Source: Brachypodium distachyon
Taxonomy: Eukaryota > Streptophyta > Magnoliopsida > Poales > Poaceae
Length of the DNA: 64,000 nucleotides
Assembly (NCBI RefSeq): GCF_000005505.3
Contig: NC_016131.3
Coordinates: forward strand, 71,899,855 to 71,963,854
Direction of reading: 5' to 3'
How positions within the stretch are numbered: the first letter of the stretch is position 1; each line of letters opens with the position of its first letter. The notes beneath the pieces were generated by a model. The model did not search any database. It saw nothing but the letters and a program-made list of their open reading frames with translations, and had not been told where the DNA came from. Made by a program: the position numbers and the translations under genes. Shown piece by piece: positions 36,491-49,562 of this stretch.

Positions 36491-39400
36491 TCATGGGGTA
36501 GAGGAGTTCACCCATATTTCTTGGGGCACAGGGGGGCCCTGCGTCTCCGGATGAGAGGGGGTTACCAGCCTTTGAACCGTCTTCAGAGCACTTGTTAGCT
36601 GAGCAAACGACGGCCGCAGATTTGGATCCCTGGGAGATTAATAAACTAGATGTTAGCTCTGCACCTAGTGTAAGCATCATGTTCGAAACAAGCAACAGTT
36701 GGTAGAAATTTTTATTTTTGACTCAAGGTAAATTAAGTCAAATATTTTTGCGGACTTAGGAACTCACTTCTGCCAGCACTCCCATATGATCCTTGCAACT
36801 AGAGGATCAACCTCCTTCGGTATATCCAGCCGCCGGTCCTGGAAGCCAACTGCTCCGACGACTTGCATGGGATTCATCCCACTCCATGGCATGCGAAGTG
36901 TTGCTAGTTCCCATAAGATGACGCCAAAGCTGTAGACGTCACACCTGCATTTCACGTAATGGTTGAGTGAGTCATTCAGATGACACACTAATCAATAAAA
37001 AAAGATGGGCCAGATGAGCTCAAGGATTTCAGAGGGAGATCATATTTCCAACCCGATAAAGAAATATTACTTCAAAAGATGAATTATATCCCAGCTCAAC
37101 CCTAAGCGAAAAAACTTCAAGCAAGAAAACTGAAGATACGTCTTTGCAGGATAGTTGCATACTCCAACAGACAACATTCTTATGGATGGTGTGTTGAATA
37201 AGTAGGGGGGTTTATACAAAAAAGATGTTGGTTTGTTACCAGGTTTCTTTTACCAGTCACTGGGAAAGGATTATTATGGTGTGTGCGCTCTACTGCTCTG
37301 TATGCAGTGCTGGAGTCAATTCATATCCGTCTTTATTTTCTAGCTCAAGCTTTTGTAATGCCACTGCTCTCAATATATAAGCCAACCCTCCTTGCTCAGG
37401 AAAAAGAAAAGGGAAAATTGAAATATAACAACTCAAATGGTAAGATAGACATCCTATCCAGAGTCATAGTTGCTTCACATAGAACTATCCAGAATGAACT
37501 AATAAATCAGACTTGCAAAAGGCATAAAGCAGACAATTAAACGAGAGGTATCAAGAAATCACTCACTTTTCGTTTGATTGCTCATTTCGCAAGACCTCAG
37601 GAGCCATCCACTCAGGCTGGTGGAATACAAGAATGTTATATTTAAATCCAAACAAAGAAGCATCAAATGTTTAATAATGATTAAAGAAATTAAAAACCAT
37701 CCTGTTATAGTAAAAACTACAGGTGGTAGTGACTTACAGTTCCAGCAGTGGATTTGGATGATAAAAATGTACTGTGTTTCAAGCGTGAAAGTCCAAAATC
37801 ACAAACCTGCTTTATATCATTGGTGAGCCAATAGATCACATGCATTATTAATATGAATATGCGCCATGAAGTTTAGTTAACCATTAAAATGCAGAAGGAG
37901 CACATTACCTTTACAGTCCAATTATTGTCAACCAGCAAGTTTGGTGATTTAAGATCCCGGTGAACAATTGTTGGTACACTAGTGTGCAGGCAATTCATGC
38001 CTTTGGCCTTGCGAGGAAACATTAATCTGCATAAGTAGGGGCAAACAAAATAGCCCAGTATTTATGGAATCGTCCTTACCACGTCAATGGCCATCTTAAT
38101 CCTCCGCTTCTCATCAATTTGGCAGCTAGGACGGTGAAGGATCTTATATAAACTTCCCCTGAGCAAGAAAATAACAATGACGTCAAGGGCGAACCATTGA
38201 AACTGAACCAGTTCGGTGGTTCATCCTACATCGATCATAGACTTGCTTAGACTAGAGCACTAATTACATGACACCATATTAGAGCTATAACAGATACATG
38301 CCACCACCAGTAAACAACCAAATCCTTGGATTTTATGTGAATCTAATTAACAGGGGTATTTTTTTTTCAAACAAAGTAGCACAAATGTCTTCAGTAACAA
38401 AAAGTACGACATACGCATGTAGCACCTTCAGTATTCTGTCCAATTTAAAAGCTAAATTACAATATGAACTTTCTATGTAGGTCTGATTTTTTCCATGCTA
38501 TCTGGGCCAGGATACTTGTAAGTTGTATCTTGATTTGATTCACACACAACAACAAAAAACCCGCATCATTGTGAGCAAGCTGAGCCATAAAAGGAGAGAT
38601 ATACAGAACTTACATACCTTGGAAGATACTCAGATACAATAGATAGGTTCGGAGGGCGTGTAACAGCACCCATGAAGAGAACAATATTTGGATGACGCAG
38701 TCGACGCATAATCCGCACCTTGTACAAGAACATAAGGTAATTAAAAAAACTAAAAAAAATGTAGCAAGAATGACCTAACCCTGAACAAGAAAGTACAAAT
38801 TTATTACAGCTCTTAGATAAAGAAAAAACATATAATTTCACCTACTTCACTTCGGAATTCATCCAAAGCATCCCCATAGAAGTCTTGATCCAAGAATTTC
38901 TTTACAGCTACTTCCTGCAAATAAACAGAAACTTCACTGTGTTGACAGAGCCAAGTTATCTGATAAGGAAAAAGTGAAGATGGTCCATGATTTGGTTTCT
39001 AATTATGTTGACCATTTCACGAACGTAAAATCTTGTAAGAACGGCAAAGCTCAAAATACAAACAAAGGGAAATAATTACTCACTGTTCCATTCCAATCAG
39101 CACGGTACACCTCTCCATATGAACCTATTGGAAGGAGGAAGCAATTCATTCAATTGTTTTCTCACAGAGAATACCAAGATGCAAGTTCATATAGAAAATT
39201 GGCTCAATAAGTTAGACATACATAACTGAGCGACACTAACAATTTGACTTATTCTATGACAAGTTAGTTTTGAATATGTCGCATGAAAAGTCAAATTGTG
39301 AAAAAGGATAGTTCAGATACAGCTCCTACGTTTATTTGGAAGAAGGAAATAAAAAAAGAAAGCGTAATAGTTTTATTGAAGTCCTCCCACGTCAGCTAGA

Positions 39401-42400
39401 TGATGAGATGGAGTAAAGACAGTGGATTTTTCACGTGCCGTTTTTAATAAAGTCGACCCAAATCAGACAAAAAATAAGTTTGCCAGCGATGACAACACAG
39501 CCACATAGCAATTACTACCTACTGAGTCTAGTCATGGAGTCTTGAGCACTTCAATTTTTGTATATATATATTGAAGAGGAGACATAGGTCAGATCGCCTG
39601 TTTCTCAAAGCCAACATGAGAGTAACGACTTTGTCAATTCACGACTTCTTCAATGATACATTTTTATATAGATACTGAAGGGGGACAAGGTCGGAGTGCC
39701 CATTTGTCAACAGCGACAAACAGCATATAGCATTCGCTACCGCGCCGAATCATGGCACCTTCGGCGCACAAAGCAGGTTCGCTAGAAAAGACCCTTTGAA
39801 AAATGTTTCCTTACACCTAAGAGTATCTAATCAACTTAGTCGTGCAAATGGTAGTAAGGAATGCATCAAAACTTGGTTGCAACGAAATACCTAAGCCGAT
39901 CCTTTCACCAATCACAAGATCTTCCCACAGAATTTCACATTCAGACACATCGTCAAACATGCTATCAAGCCTGTGTGATCTAGCAGAAGATGGTGAAATA
40001 GATTCCGGATTTCTTGATGGCATAGACGTGTCCATGAATCTGTCGAGTGGAGACTTCTTTGGATCAGGAACTAACTTCTTATTGTCTTGCTTTCCACCAT
40101 AGTTATCCTTGCGTTCATTTGCTTGATTCTGAATTGCATTTGTTGGAATTCTTCGTTCTGTAGAATTACCCCATTTATGTATTTCAAATGGTGGTTGATC
40201 CTGCAGCCTGGAATTCATAGGACCTTTGTCCAGACCACCACGCAGAACCTTTTCAGGAACCTTCCCAATCCCAGCTGTAGAAGTCATGTTCATAGCAGAG
40301 GAACCAGCCATAATACTGTCATAATTATGAGCTGATGCCGCATATGGTGTATCGTTACGCATTCCAACATTAAGATTGATATTGTTTGCAGCTGACCGTG
40401 GTACCTGCGGTGATGATACAACATTATCACCAACATTTCTACGTGCAAATGAGTCCTGAACATAATTGTACTGCTTGTTGTTGGAAACATCATTGTAAGG
40501 AGACCAGTTTTTCATAACCAATCGCTGCTGTGGTCTTCCAGTGCTAGGGACTACATTTTCTCTACGCCTCTGCAAGTCATTGTTTCTATTGTCTGGCACA
40601 TTGAGTGGCACTGAAGCTTTCTTCGACTCAATACCCCCAAAAGGATTAAGCTCCGCAAAAAGGTTTTTGGACTCTGCATTTTCCTGGAGACCTGGAGTCA
40701 ATTTTATATTCCCATTCTGTGGATGTTCTCTACCTGATAGCACAACTTTCTGCTGTGACAATGTACCAGCAGAAGTTGACGGCTCGTCCGATTGCTCACG
40801 AGAAACTAGTGTCCAATTATCATCAAATAAATTTGCAGCAGTAACAGATGACGTGCCACCAGAAGAGGTTTGTGAAGATGCTATGGCTGCTTCTTTCTCA
40901 TATCCAGACTGACTAGATGATAGCCAATCGTCACTGTTAATCAAAGGTAGTTGGGCACCTTTATGTTCAAGTGACGGAGCACTAGAACCTGGATTAGGAT
41001 GAATGGAACTTGATGACTCAGCGATCTGATTATGGCCAAGTTTCCGGTTAGGATTTAACGAACTGCCCTTCCAACTTAAGACATCTGCTGGAATAAGAGT
41101 ACCAGGAGCAGCCATCAGATCTACCAAAAACTCCCTGCAGAGAAGTATTGCAATACAGAATCTACTCAGCAAACACGATGTAGCAAGCGAATTAAAATAT
41201 ATTGGAAACAGAGGTAACAGATGAACAATGTTTTGGATTGTGTTTCCCTGAGAATTTATTATGCCGTGAACAGTATATCAATACCTTTCTTTGTCCACCT
41301 TTATTATGTTAACAGCATCATCATCATCACCAGTGTAATTGCTCCCTTTGACAAGTTTGCATGGAATGCCAACACTATCAGCAAGAATCTGCACAAAGTG
41401 GTAACATAGCTGTAAGAATGCTCTAGGTATGTTAGGCAAATGAACCAAATGACTTAGTGCACTAATAACTTTGGTAGCAAGGCACAAAATACATTAACGT
41501 AGGTGAGCACGTGGCATGAAATGTAATGATGATTAGTAAACAATTAAACAGATCAAACAACAAAGGAAGCATTTTAATTTTTGGGCAAAGAGTGATCCTT
41601 ACATTCCATATCAGGCGAAAAGGTCGGCTACTTCTAAAGCAAGGCGTCCTAAATTAGATGGGGAACAATGAACAATTTATATAAATGCAATCTAAACTCC
41701 ATGCATCGTAGTAACCAAAACAGCTGTATCATTCTGCCCCTTTTTCTAGCCTATCTATTCTGCCACTACCACGTGTTGGGTCTCGGCATCTCTATCCATG
41801 TGACGCCGGTGGAGGGGTCAAGCTGTACTGCTAGATGCAAACACTAGCTAGGGTCTACCCCGTCAGTTGGGTAGCCAGTTACTAGTAGTTCACAAGGACA
41901 AATAGATGGACATGGAGCGAGGATAGTGTTCAAATTAATTTCAGTTAAGAAGCAAATGCACCATAGATTCAAACTATTTTGTTGGCAAGCCTGTCCATTT
42001 GACATCAAGTTTTGCCAGTCGGATCAGCCTGAGTATTTGTATGGGGTTAACATATCCATCCAAGATTCAGCTGTGAACAAGGAACCGGGCCTTATCTTTG
42101 TGATAAACATTGATAAAACTGCCTTCCAAATGTTTGCCTGGTCTTACTAACTTGGTGAAAGATTCGAGAGGGAGGGGACTGACCTTGAAAAGTAGTGCAC
42201 GATGACGAGACAGCCCTATCTTAATGCAGCCAATAGGCAACAAGCTAGTGTGTAGTGAGGTTCTCAGCTCAGTACTGGTCTCCAACCATCTCGCGAGCAT
42301 GGCATTTGCATCTTTCACAGGTCCCCCAAGATTATCTGTAACAAGATCAGCTATTCTCTGCACTAGGAGGGCAATATTTGCAACAGGGAAGTCCAACAGG

Positions 42401-44549
42401 ATGCACTGAGCCACTTGCTCCATTTCCTGCAAGGCAGTATCAATGGCACGGTTGATTACAATAACTTCAAAGCCCAGGTCCCCTATGCCTGTTTGGAGAT
42501 CTTCTAGTGATGGCATCTTCCCCTGCTTTGAGGAATCCATAGAGGGGCCAAATATGTCGTAGAAACCATCAATAACTTTCTCATGATAATCAAGAAAGTT
42601 GTAATCCTGGAAGTCAGAAAGGAGCACAGTCATAAATATGCTCAGAGAGAATTTGAGCTTAAATGACAAATCAAGGCAGGGAAAAGGCAGATACTTGTCT
42701 GGCCAATAGCTACAACTAGGAAACAGCAACTAATATCATTTAGCTAATTAAGTATACGAATGGCATCAACAGAATATGAAAAGAAAACAGCTTGATGTAA
42801 TCCAGCAGAAAATATTTTACGAATATACAAGAGAAATGGGTAGCACATGTGCTCTGAATGCTATTTGAGTTGAATTGTACCGGGTCAAAAACACCAATAT
42901 CTGCATTCTATAAATAGAAATTCACAATGGTTAGCATCTAGCTCATTAATTATTTTAACAGCGTCGGCAAAACAGGTACGAAACAAATAGCTTGATGTGA
43001 TCGATCAAGCCTGCAGTTTCTACCGCAAGCACCTCTAACCTGGATCTTTTTATCGACACTTTAGTGTTTTCTACTTCTGTAGTCCACCACCATGCATGCA
43101 GATGCAGCGCACATCTCTCCTCTGATGTGATTTTCCACTGTGGACTTGGGTGCAGCTTGCTGGCAATCTAGACACAGCCACTACACTATCTCAGGGTGTG
43201 AGTGGGCAACAGGCACTCTGCTATGCCACATAGATCATCCCACATAATGTTGCCCGTGGATGCCCACGGCTCAACACAAGAAAATATGTGGGACTTGTGG
43301 GTCGTCCCATTAAGCCCACATATATTCCATATATCCGACAATAAATCAGTTGCCACCACTGCAGATCTTTGAATTGTGAAAGAAAACTGCAGACACCGCT
43401 AATCGCAGTGAGCCCAAAGCAAAGCATGGATCCTCATGGGCCTGGTACGCAAGGGCAAGGCAACGCCCGAATCGAAAAAGAACTAGACGACGTGATGGCT
43501 CATGTAGTACTCTGTATGTGTTTTGCTTGTGTCATGGCTTATGTACATGTGTCTGTGCGTCACCTCGAGCACGAAGGTTGATTGGTCCTGAGTAATACAC
43601 TATAGTAATACACGAGTTGCTTGTGTCATGGCTCATGTACATGTGTCAGGCTGGGAAGAAATTCCTGAGTACCGTTGTGTTCACATGATGCAGGATTATG
43701 TGGGCAAAGCAGACATCAGTTAGTTTTGAATCGATTCTTGTCGGGTTGCCGCAATTGCCCGCCTAACACATGAGGGATTGTGCGAGCAGAAACAGACATC
43801 CTGCTACTTGCACCTGGAACACCATCCAATGATACCTTCAACCCAATCCAAATCTGATACTGGTATGAATAGAAAAACTTGACATTTTTAGACAGTCTAG
43901 AAAAACTTGTATAACTAGCATGGATTGAAATGGAAAATTGTGAAGATGAACAACTTGCAAGTACTACTAGATACTAACGGGATTTCGCTCTACATCAAGC
44001 CTGTCAGTCACGAGAACTAGAGTAAGCAACTGAAACCTAATATTACTACAACATCTCATCAGACAACACGGAAATGTGCAGTTCAGCGTATATATATGTA
44101 AACCAGCTCGAATGGAAGCTTGGTGTGCGGCGCCTCACCCAGTACCGGCGGGAGAGCGACTCCGCGGTGTGTCCGTCGTCCCTGGCAGCGGGGAAGCGGT
44201 GGCCCCCGCCGAGGCTGATGAGCTTGGCCTTCCTGATCTGGTCCCCGTCCCGGTCCCCCGCGCAGTCACTGTTGGACGCGGACAGCGCCATGGCCAGCTG
44301 CATCTGGAACTCCTCCTCCGAGTACATGTAGTCGTCCCCGCCCGTCGGCGCGGAAGGGGACGGGGAGGCGGAGGAGGAGGCCGTCGGGGCCGGGGCCGCG
44401 GACGACAGCGCCGGCGCCGGTGCCGCACCCGACGGGGAGCTGGCCGGCGAGGTGGACGTGGGCGGCTGGCCCTGCTGCTGCGGCGGGGCGGCGGCGGGGT
44501 CGTTGGAGCGGTGCTGCCACTTGATCTTGCTCTTGAACAGGTTCTTCAT
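36491..44549 (-). CDS. EDR1: EDR1-type Raf-like MAP kinase kinase kinase
   Basis: Thirteen exons (minus): 44549-44139, 42606-42184, 41388-41285, 41134-39891, 39124-39084, 38914-38846, 38718-38618, 38158-38080, 38007-37909, 37806-37738, 37616-37567, 36944-36768, 36629-36491; 1001 residues, all phases consistent. EDR1 is a cytoplasmic Ser/Thr kinase that restrains salicylate-linked defence and cell death. N-terminus [12 protein letters not shown] with a Pro/Ala/Ser-rich linker, then the EDR1 domain ([47 protein letters not shown]; about 85-315), a long Ser/Asn-rich linker, and a kinase domain from about 718: [56 protein letters not shown]. Catalytic residues are intact. Assignment to EDR1 rather than a close paralogue rests on overall layout and remembered rice synteny. 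Intron 1 (1.5 kb) has internal repeats. Confidence 0.85.
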
Positions 44550-45321
44550 CTCCGCGAGCAAGGACCGCGATCCGCGTAGCTCTCTGCCGCTCCCCCTACT
44601 GCTCTTCTACGGCTCTCGGCTTCGAGTTTTCTTCCCCTCGGACTTTTTTTTTATCTGGGTTAGTTGGTTGGCGCGTGGATGTGATCGGCGAGGGTGAGGC
44701 CAAAGTCTCCCTCCCTCCGTGTTGTGTCGCGCGTGACGGAGGAGGAAGAGGAAGGAGAGACGGGGAAAGGGAAAGTGAAAAGAAGGGTGAAATGTTTTTG
44801 TTTCCAGGGGGGCTGACTGCAAAAGGAGCGGGACTGCAAGCAAAGGGAGCCGTGGGTCGTGCGCGGGGTCCGGCTAACTGCCCCGGGCGTTCTGTCTTCT
44901 GTGGTGCGAAAGGAGGATGTACCTACGTGGTCCGTCTCATGGACCGGGCGTCGTGTGGGAGCAGAGAGGATAGGAGGACGTACCATGCTGCCATGCTCCC
45001 ACGAAATTCCTGTCCTTTGAGATCCCGATCGACCTGCGGTGCGTTCGCGGTGGATTACCAGTGTCTTGACATTCGCGAAGGTCTCTGTAGACGTGCGGGT
45101 AAATGTGCGTTTCACGTCTACGGTCTACGTACGCGCTTTCGGAAAACCCTGGCTCGTCTCGATCGTGTCGTCTGTGGGGAAATGTTGATACAGGTAGTTG
45201 GGGCGCAGCTATCACGGCCGGGTGGTCGGAAGCTTCGCGCGCGCCGGCCGGCCGGCCCGGGTCGGGTACATGCTACTGCCGGTGGTGTGCAACTGAACCG
45301 GTCGGTCCAACAGGCAAATAT

Positions 45322-45428
45322 ATTTTCATAATTCTTGTTTCAAACTTGTTCAAAAATAGATGTATCTGTTTCTAAAAAACGTCTAGATACATGTAATATT
45401 TTGACAAGAATTATGGAACAGAGGCAGT
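45322..45428. mobile_element. Degenerate Stowaway-like MITE
   Basis: Inverted halves ATAATTCTTGTTTCAAACTT and TTTTGACAAGAATTAT, with a right end GGAACAGAGGCAGTAT close to the Stowaway end GGAACAGAGGGAGTA. Limits approximate. Confidence 0.6.
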
Positions 45429-47163
45429 ATTATATTACGGCTGACAGTGCGATTAGCTCGATCGTGAGATCACATTTCCTCGAGAAATTAGCACCGATTA
45501 GCGACACGGACGGACGGATTTTTCTGCTCGAGATAGCCTCGAGAGTTCAGAGTGCGGTGATAGGCACAAACAAACCTGTGTGATGTGATAGCAGTCCGTC
45601 CGTGCTTGATTCGATGGGTACTCCAACCAAGATTTGTCCTGCTGAATGCGGCGCCCGCAGCATGACACGTGACATCCTTGCTGTCTGTTGAACCGTGCAC
45701 GCAGCGCTGCGAGACACCCAGCATGGATGCTGCCTGAAACTCTGAATAGCGCCATGCGCAAACTAACTGAAAAAAGGAACTTACACGTCCTAGATCGAAA
45801 GGCAAAGTGGCTAAAAAAGGGCCGAGATATCGTGTAGTAGTCGGTCATTTTAATCTGGCGCCGTGACGGTGACGACGATGGCCGGCCTACTTATAAGCTT
45901 CCAGACGAAAATCAAACCGGTCAACAGAAGTGAACACGGCAAGGCACCGGTAGAAAAAGATCAGCCATGCCATGCACCGGTGACTCTCACGCAATGATGC
46001 AATCTGATCATTCTAACTTGAGGATAAAACCTTGCTCTACCATATCGTTTATCTATTACAGAAAACTACTCGTACGCATGAATGTATATCTAGATCATAG
46101 ATAACGAAAGAAAAGGCGTGAGCTGACGCCGCGACCAAAACCCGGACTATGCGGCGGTTTTGGATAAGCTCCTCGTGTTCACCACAGTGGTCACTCACCG
46201 GTGCATATCCAAAGACCTCACGGTTGAACACTCCAAGGAAAAATAATCCTATTCATTCTTTGTAGTCGTCTCTTCTTTTTTTTGCAAGGACCTTCAGCTT
46301 AAACAATTACCAATACGAATACTTTTATCCATTCCGGCCAAAAACAGGAACACCGAGTTTTTTAGTTAGTGTGAACAAGAAATAACAGAACATAACGAGA
46401 AATGAAAACTTTAACTAAAGTAACACAAGGCAAAGTAGAATTTCCGTACACCCGAATACCCACACAAGGAGCTAAGTATAATTTCGGTAAACCTAATTGA
46501 TTAGGAACATGGATTGCCTCCCACATCTGGCCAAGGCTTCGATTGTGAGAAGGATGGGATTCGTGGTCTCTATGATTTTTGGATCTCAAGGGAAAAACCC
46601 TCAAGCTCTAGTCGTCTCCTTGGATCCATCCGAGAACTAGGGTTAGGATTTCTGAGGAATCATGTCTCTAATTAAGCGCGCTTATGTATCTCTTCCACTG
46701 GACTAGGACTCCAATGGCCTGCCATGGCTTGTAGGAGAGGTTCGTAGAGGCCCATCATTAACCCTGGTTGGGCTCTCCTATTCCTCCGATTTGAACGACT
46801 AGGCATGCGCGCACAAAGGGACCATGTGACCCAGTGTGAACGAGAGATGGTGAGATGGAGGAGAAAACCCACTCGCATGAGTGTTCATTGTAATGGAAAT
46901 GTCGGAGACCACGACATCAACGGTGGTGATTAGTTGGTATGGTGTGTGTGTCTCTCTCTCGCTTTTCATTTTTCTCTTTTTGCAATGTCCTTCAGTCGAA
47001 ACAGCCAAAGACGGACGAAACCAGGTTTCTTAAATGGAAACAAAAGGTAATGGAGCATAATGAGGAATGGAAGCATAGAACAACAATTTTCAACGAAAAC
47101 ACAAGCTAAAGTAGAATTGTTACACTAAATGCACACAGAAAGTTTCACTCCTCAAACATGTGT

Positions 47164-47231
47164 CTAGTCCATCGACATAAGGTTCTGAAAACACACCGAC
47201 TATCTAGTCCATCGACATAAGGTTCTGAAAA
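47164..47231 (+). repeat. Short tandem duplication, 40-bp period
   Basis: A 28-bp segment at 47164-47191 recurs exactly at 47204-47231 (it includes CTAGTCCATCGACATAAGG). The second copy abuts the MITE at 47234. Confidence 0.9.
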
Positions 47232-47233
47232 TA

Positions 47234-47386
47234 CTCCCTCTGTTCCTTAATATAAGGCACGCACGCATTTCAAGATTTTTCTTTGACCACCAATTAGACC
47301 AACAAAATGTGAATTATGTTGGTCTAATTGGTGGTCAAAGTTGAACCTCGAAATGCGTGGGGCCTTATATTATGGAACAGAGGGAG
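47234..47386. mobile_element. Intact Stowaway MITE, 153 bp
   Basis: Near-perfect inverted repeat: CTCCCTCTGTTCCTTAATAT at the left, ATTATGGAACAGAGGGAG at the right. Long internal arms are TTTGACCACCAATTAGACCA and TGGTCTAATTGGTGGTCAAA. TA target duplication at 47232-47233 and 47387-47388. Could fold into a hairpin and be a source of small RNA. Confidence 0.92.
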
Positions 47387-47485
47387 TAGTTTTTTTAATA
47401 CAAAATGGAAAGAGAAAATACAAAACTTCAATAAAAGCAGAAAACACACGTTCCCAACGGAGTTGCGCTTTCAGAACCTATTGTT

Positions 47486-47577
47486 CTGAGTTGCAGGTGG
47501 CGACAAGTGATGATGCCCAAACCCTAACCCTGCCTCCTGAGTTGCATGTGGCGACAAGTGATGATGCCCAAACCTTA
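47486..47577 (+). repeat. Short tandem duplication, 51-bp period
   Basis: CTGAGTTGCAGGTGGCGACA at 47486 and CTGAGTTGCATGTGGCGACA at 47537 begin two copies of about 40 bp that differ by one or two bases. Confidence 0.9.
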
Positions 47578-48024
47578 AACCTAACATGCCTCTATCCCTA
47601 CCCCTCGTTGTCGTCACAGGTGGAGAACTCTGGCTGGATGCTGCTTTTGTGTCCCTTGTCTCCTCCTGTCAAGCCTGGAGCTGCTTCTCCTCCAATCGGT
47701 TGTGGCGTGAAGCATGCGGCGCAACAAGCAACTTGATTGCGTCGAGTGGTGGGCCAGCACCCATGCTGGGCTGGTTGGTAAATGGTGACGCATGCGGATA
47801 CCGTTACCCCTTTGTTGCCTTGTGGGTGCCGTCCGTACAACCGATCCTTCTCCCTCCTTGGGCTCCAGGGAAACTCTAGGTTTTTTGCACTTTCTTCTCC
47901 ATACAAATGACATGCTTAAAGGCATGATTGAGAGACCACAACACATATAGAAATTTCATGTTTTCCATATGCATGCTGTGCTTTGTTCTGTTTATCTGGA
48001 TATTCCTTGATCTCAAACATCACG

Positions 48025-48041
48025 CCCCCCCCCCCCCCCCC
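48025..48041 (+). repeat. Poly-C run of 17
   Basis: Seventeen C in a row. Length may be unreliable. Confidence 0.9.
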
Positions 48042-48225
48042 GGTCCCATGACCAAGGGCAATCCAGCATGCCGCCCCGCAACCGAATTGAAGGTCTTCCG
48101 AGGGCCACCGTCACCGATCTCACTTTCCGTCTGTCGATGCTTTTTTTTTGCACATTTCATGGAAGCAGGAAGCTTCCTATGCAGCTTCCAGCCGTCACCT
48201 GAGTAATTGGTCCGCACATACCATT

Positions 48226-48932
48226 CAGGGCCGTCTCCAGGAATTGGGGGCCCTGGAGCGAAACTGAATTTTTGTTCTAAAATTGGGACAACTTCATATA
48301 ATTAAATCATATTTGCGTTTACTTATATAACTTCACGATTATAATATGCCTTATTTCACACAAAATCTAAAAATATAGCAGAAACGTAATGATAGTATAG
48401 AAGAGAAGTTCAGTCTGAGCCTGAAATTAAGACCAAAGCAATAAATCCCGGGAGATTAGCAGATCAGCGCAGCTGCAGCAAGCCGGGGAATCGGTGATTA
48501 TGGCGACGGCCGACGGCACAAAGAAATCGACGAGTCGACTCAGACGAGAGCCTAGGCGCCCAGGCCTGCGAACTCGGGGATTGGGATTATATGGACGCAG
48601 GATTGCCAATTGCGCAGATCGTCGATCGGGTGCAGGCCGCAGGCTTCAAGCGTGCGTGCAGCCAGCAGGGAGCAGGCCAGCAGGGGCTGATCGGGAGGAG
48701 GCGAGGAGCCGTGGAGGCAGGCGGTGGGCGAGTCAAGCGAGGCAATGGAGAGACATCGATTTCCCGTGCAGAGGCAGTCAAGAGTGGCCCGGTGGCCTTC
48801 CCGTGCATGATTAGCAAAGTCATTTGTTTTTTTTCTTGATTAATAGCATGACTACATGCCAGAGTTTGGGGCCCCACAATTTTGTTGGCCCCGAGCGGTC
48901 GTGCATCCTGCTGATACCCATCTACGGGCCTG
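48226..48932. mobile_element. Non-autonomous hAT element with 8-bp target duplication
   Basis: A 707-bp element begins CAGGGCCGTC and ends ACGGGCCTG, short inverted ends of hAT type. It is flanked by a perfect 8-bp direct repeat ATACCATT (48218-48225 and 48933-48940). Subterminal GGGGCC motifs occur on both sides (near 48,248 and 48,870). It has no transposase. The left third is AT-rich; the centre (about 48,446-48,820) is GC-rich, unlike the flanks, and could be captured host DNA. Reading frames over it are not supported as genes. Confidence 0.82.
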
Positions 48933-48940
48933 ATACCATT

Positions 48941-49562
48941 GCCTGACGCGTGGTTACTGGTTCTGTGGTTAACAAGAGCCGAAATTAAAAATGGCAAAAG
49001 CGACATACTCCGTATCTGAGATTCGTGACCAGCGACCAAAAGCAAGTTCAGAAGAGGGATCGGAGACTGGCATGGGATTAATTCTTCGTTGCCTTGCGCC
49101 GTTACGCGGCGCCCCTGGGGCGGCAATGCGGCATGGTATAGGCGCATAGCTAGGCCCCCTGAAACTGAAAGCCTAAAACCGTTGGAGCAGCAGCCCCCAG
49201 GTTTGAGCGAGGCGTTGTCCGTTGGGGTATTGATGGAGAAAACGCCAATACCGGCCTTATCTCGAGCCACGCCGTGCCGTGCTACACCCGTCCTCCCCGC
49301 CCAGCACAATAAACACGTACCTGGCACGGGGCACGCACACTAGCTAGTTCCGTCTCCCTCGTCTCCATGACTCCTCCCGGGCTTATCTTCCTTCCTTCCC
49401 CAAACGTCACTCAAGAACTCTGTGACACCTCCTCCCTTGGCCTTTACCATCTCCAGGACGCTATAAATCGCATCGTCTCGTCCCCACGACTCCACAGTCC
49501 AAGAAAGGAACCCAGGGGGACAAATTAGAGTAACCAAGAAGGCGCTAGCACTAGCAGTCTAC
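48941..49562. other. Upstream region of the HSP20-like gene
   Basis: No gene. GC content rises towards the TATA box at 49462. Confidence 0.5.
49462..49468 (+). promoter_or_regulatory. TATA box of the HSP20-like gene
   Basis: TATAAAT 101 bp before the ATG at 49563. This predicts a start of transcription near 49,495 and a leader of about 70 bases. Confidence 0.6.

Larger units (their letters stand above)
44550..48225. other. Kinase promoter and transposon-rich intergenic DNA
   Basis: 44,550-45,250 is GC-rich, the likely leader and promoter of the kinase gene. Beyond this no gene is supported. MITEs lie at about 45,322 and 47,234. Short tandem duplications lie at 47,164 and 47,486. A 17-C run is at 48,025. 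Two diverged related segments begin near 46,280 and 46,978. Confidence 0.45.

Noticed and set aside
42840..42910. Possible extra kinase exon beginning NADIGVFDP
   Set aside because: An acceptor-like TTTATAG is present, but exon 1 (ending RYW) joins directly in phase to [11 protein letters not shown] at 42606, which matches the EDR1 domain.
44074..44579. Arg/Gly-rich plus-strand frames opposite kinase exon 1
   Set aside because: These are antisense shadows of the Pro/Ala/Ser-rich N-terminus of the EDR1-type kinase.
48587..49327. Minus-strand frame of 246 codons
   Set aside because: It crosses the right end of the hAT element and its target duplication, so it cannot be an ancestral gene; no domain seen.
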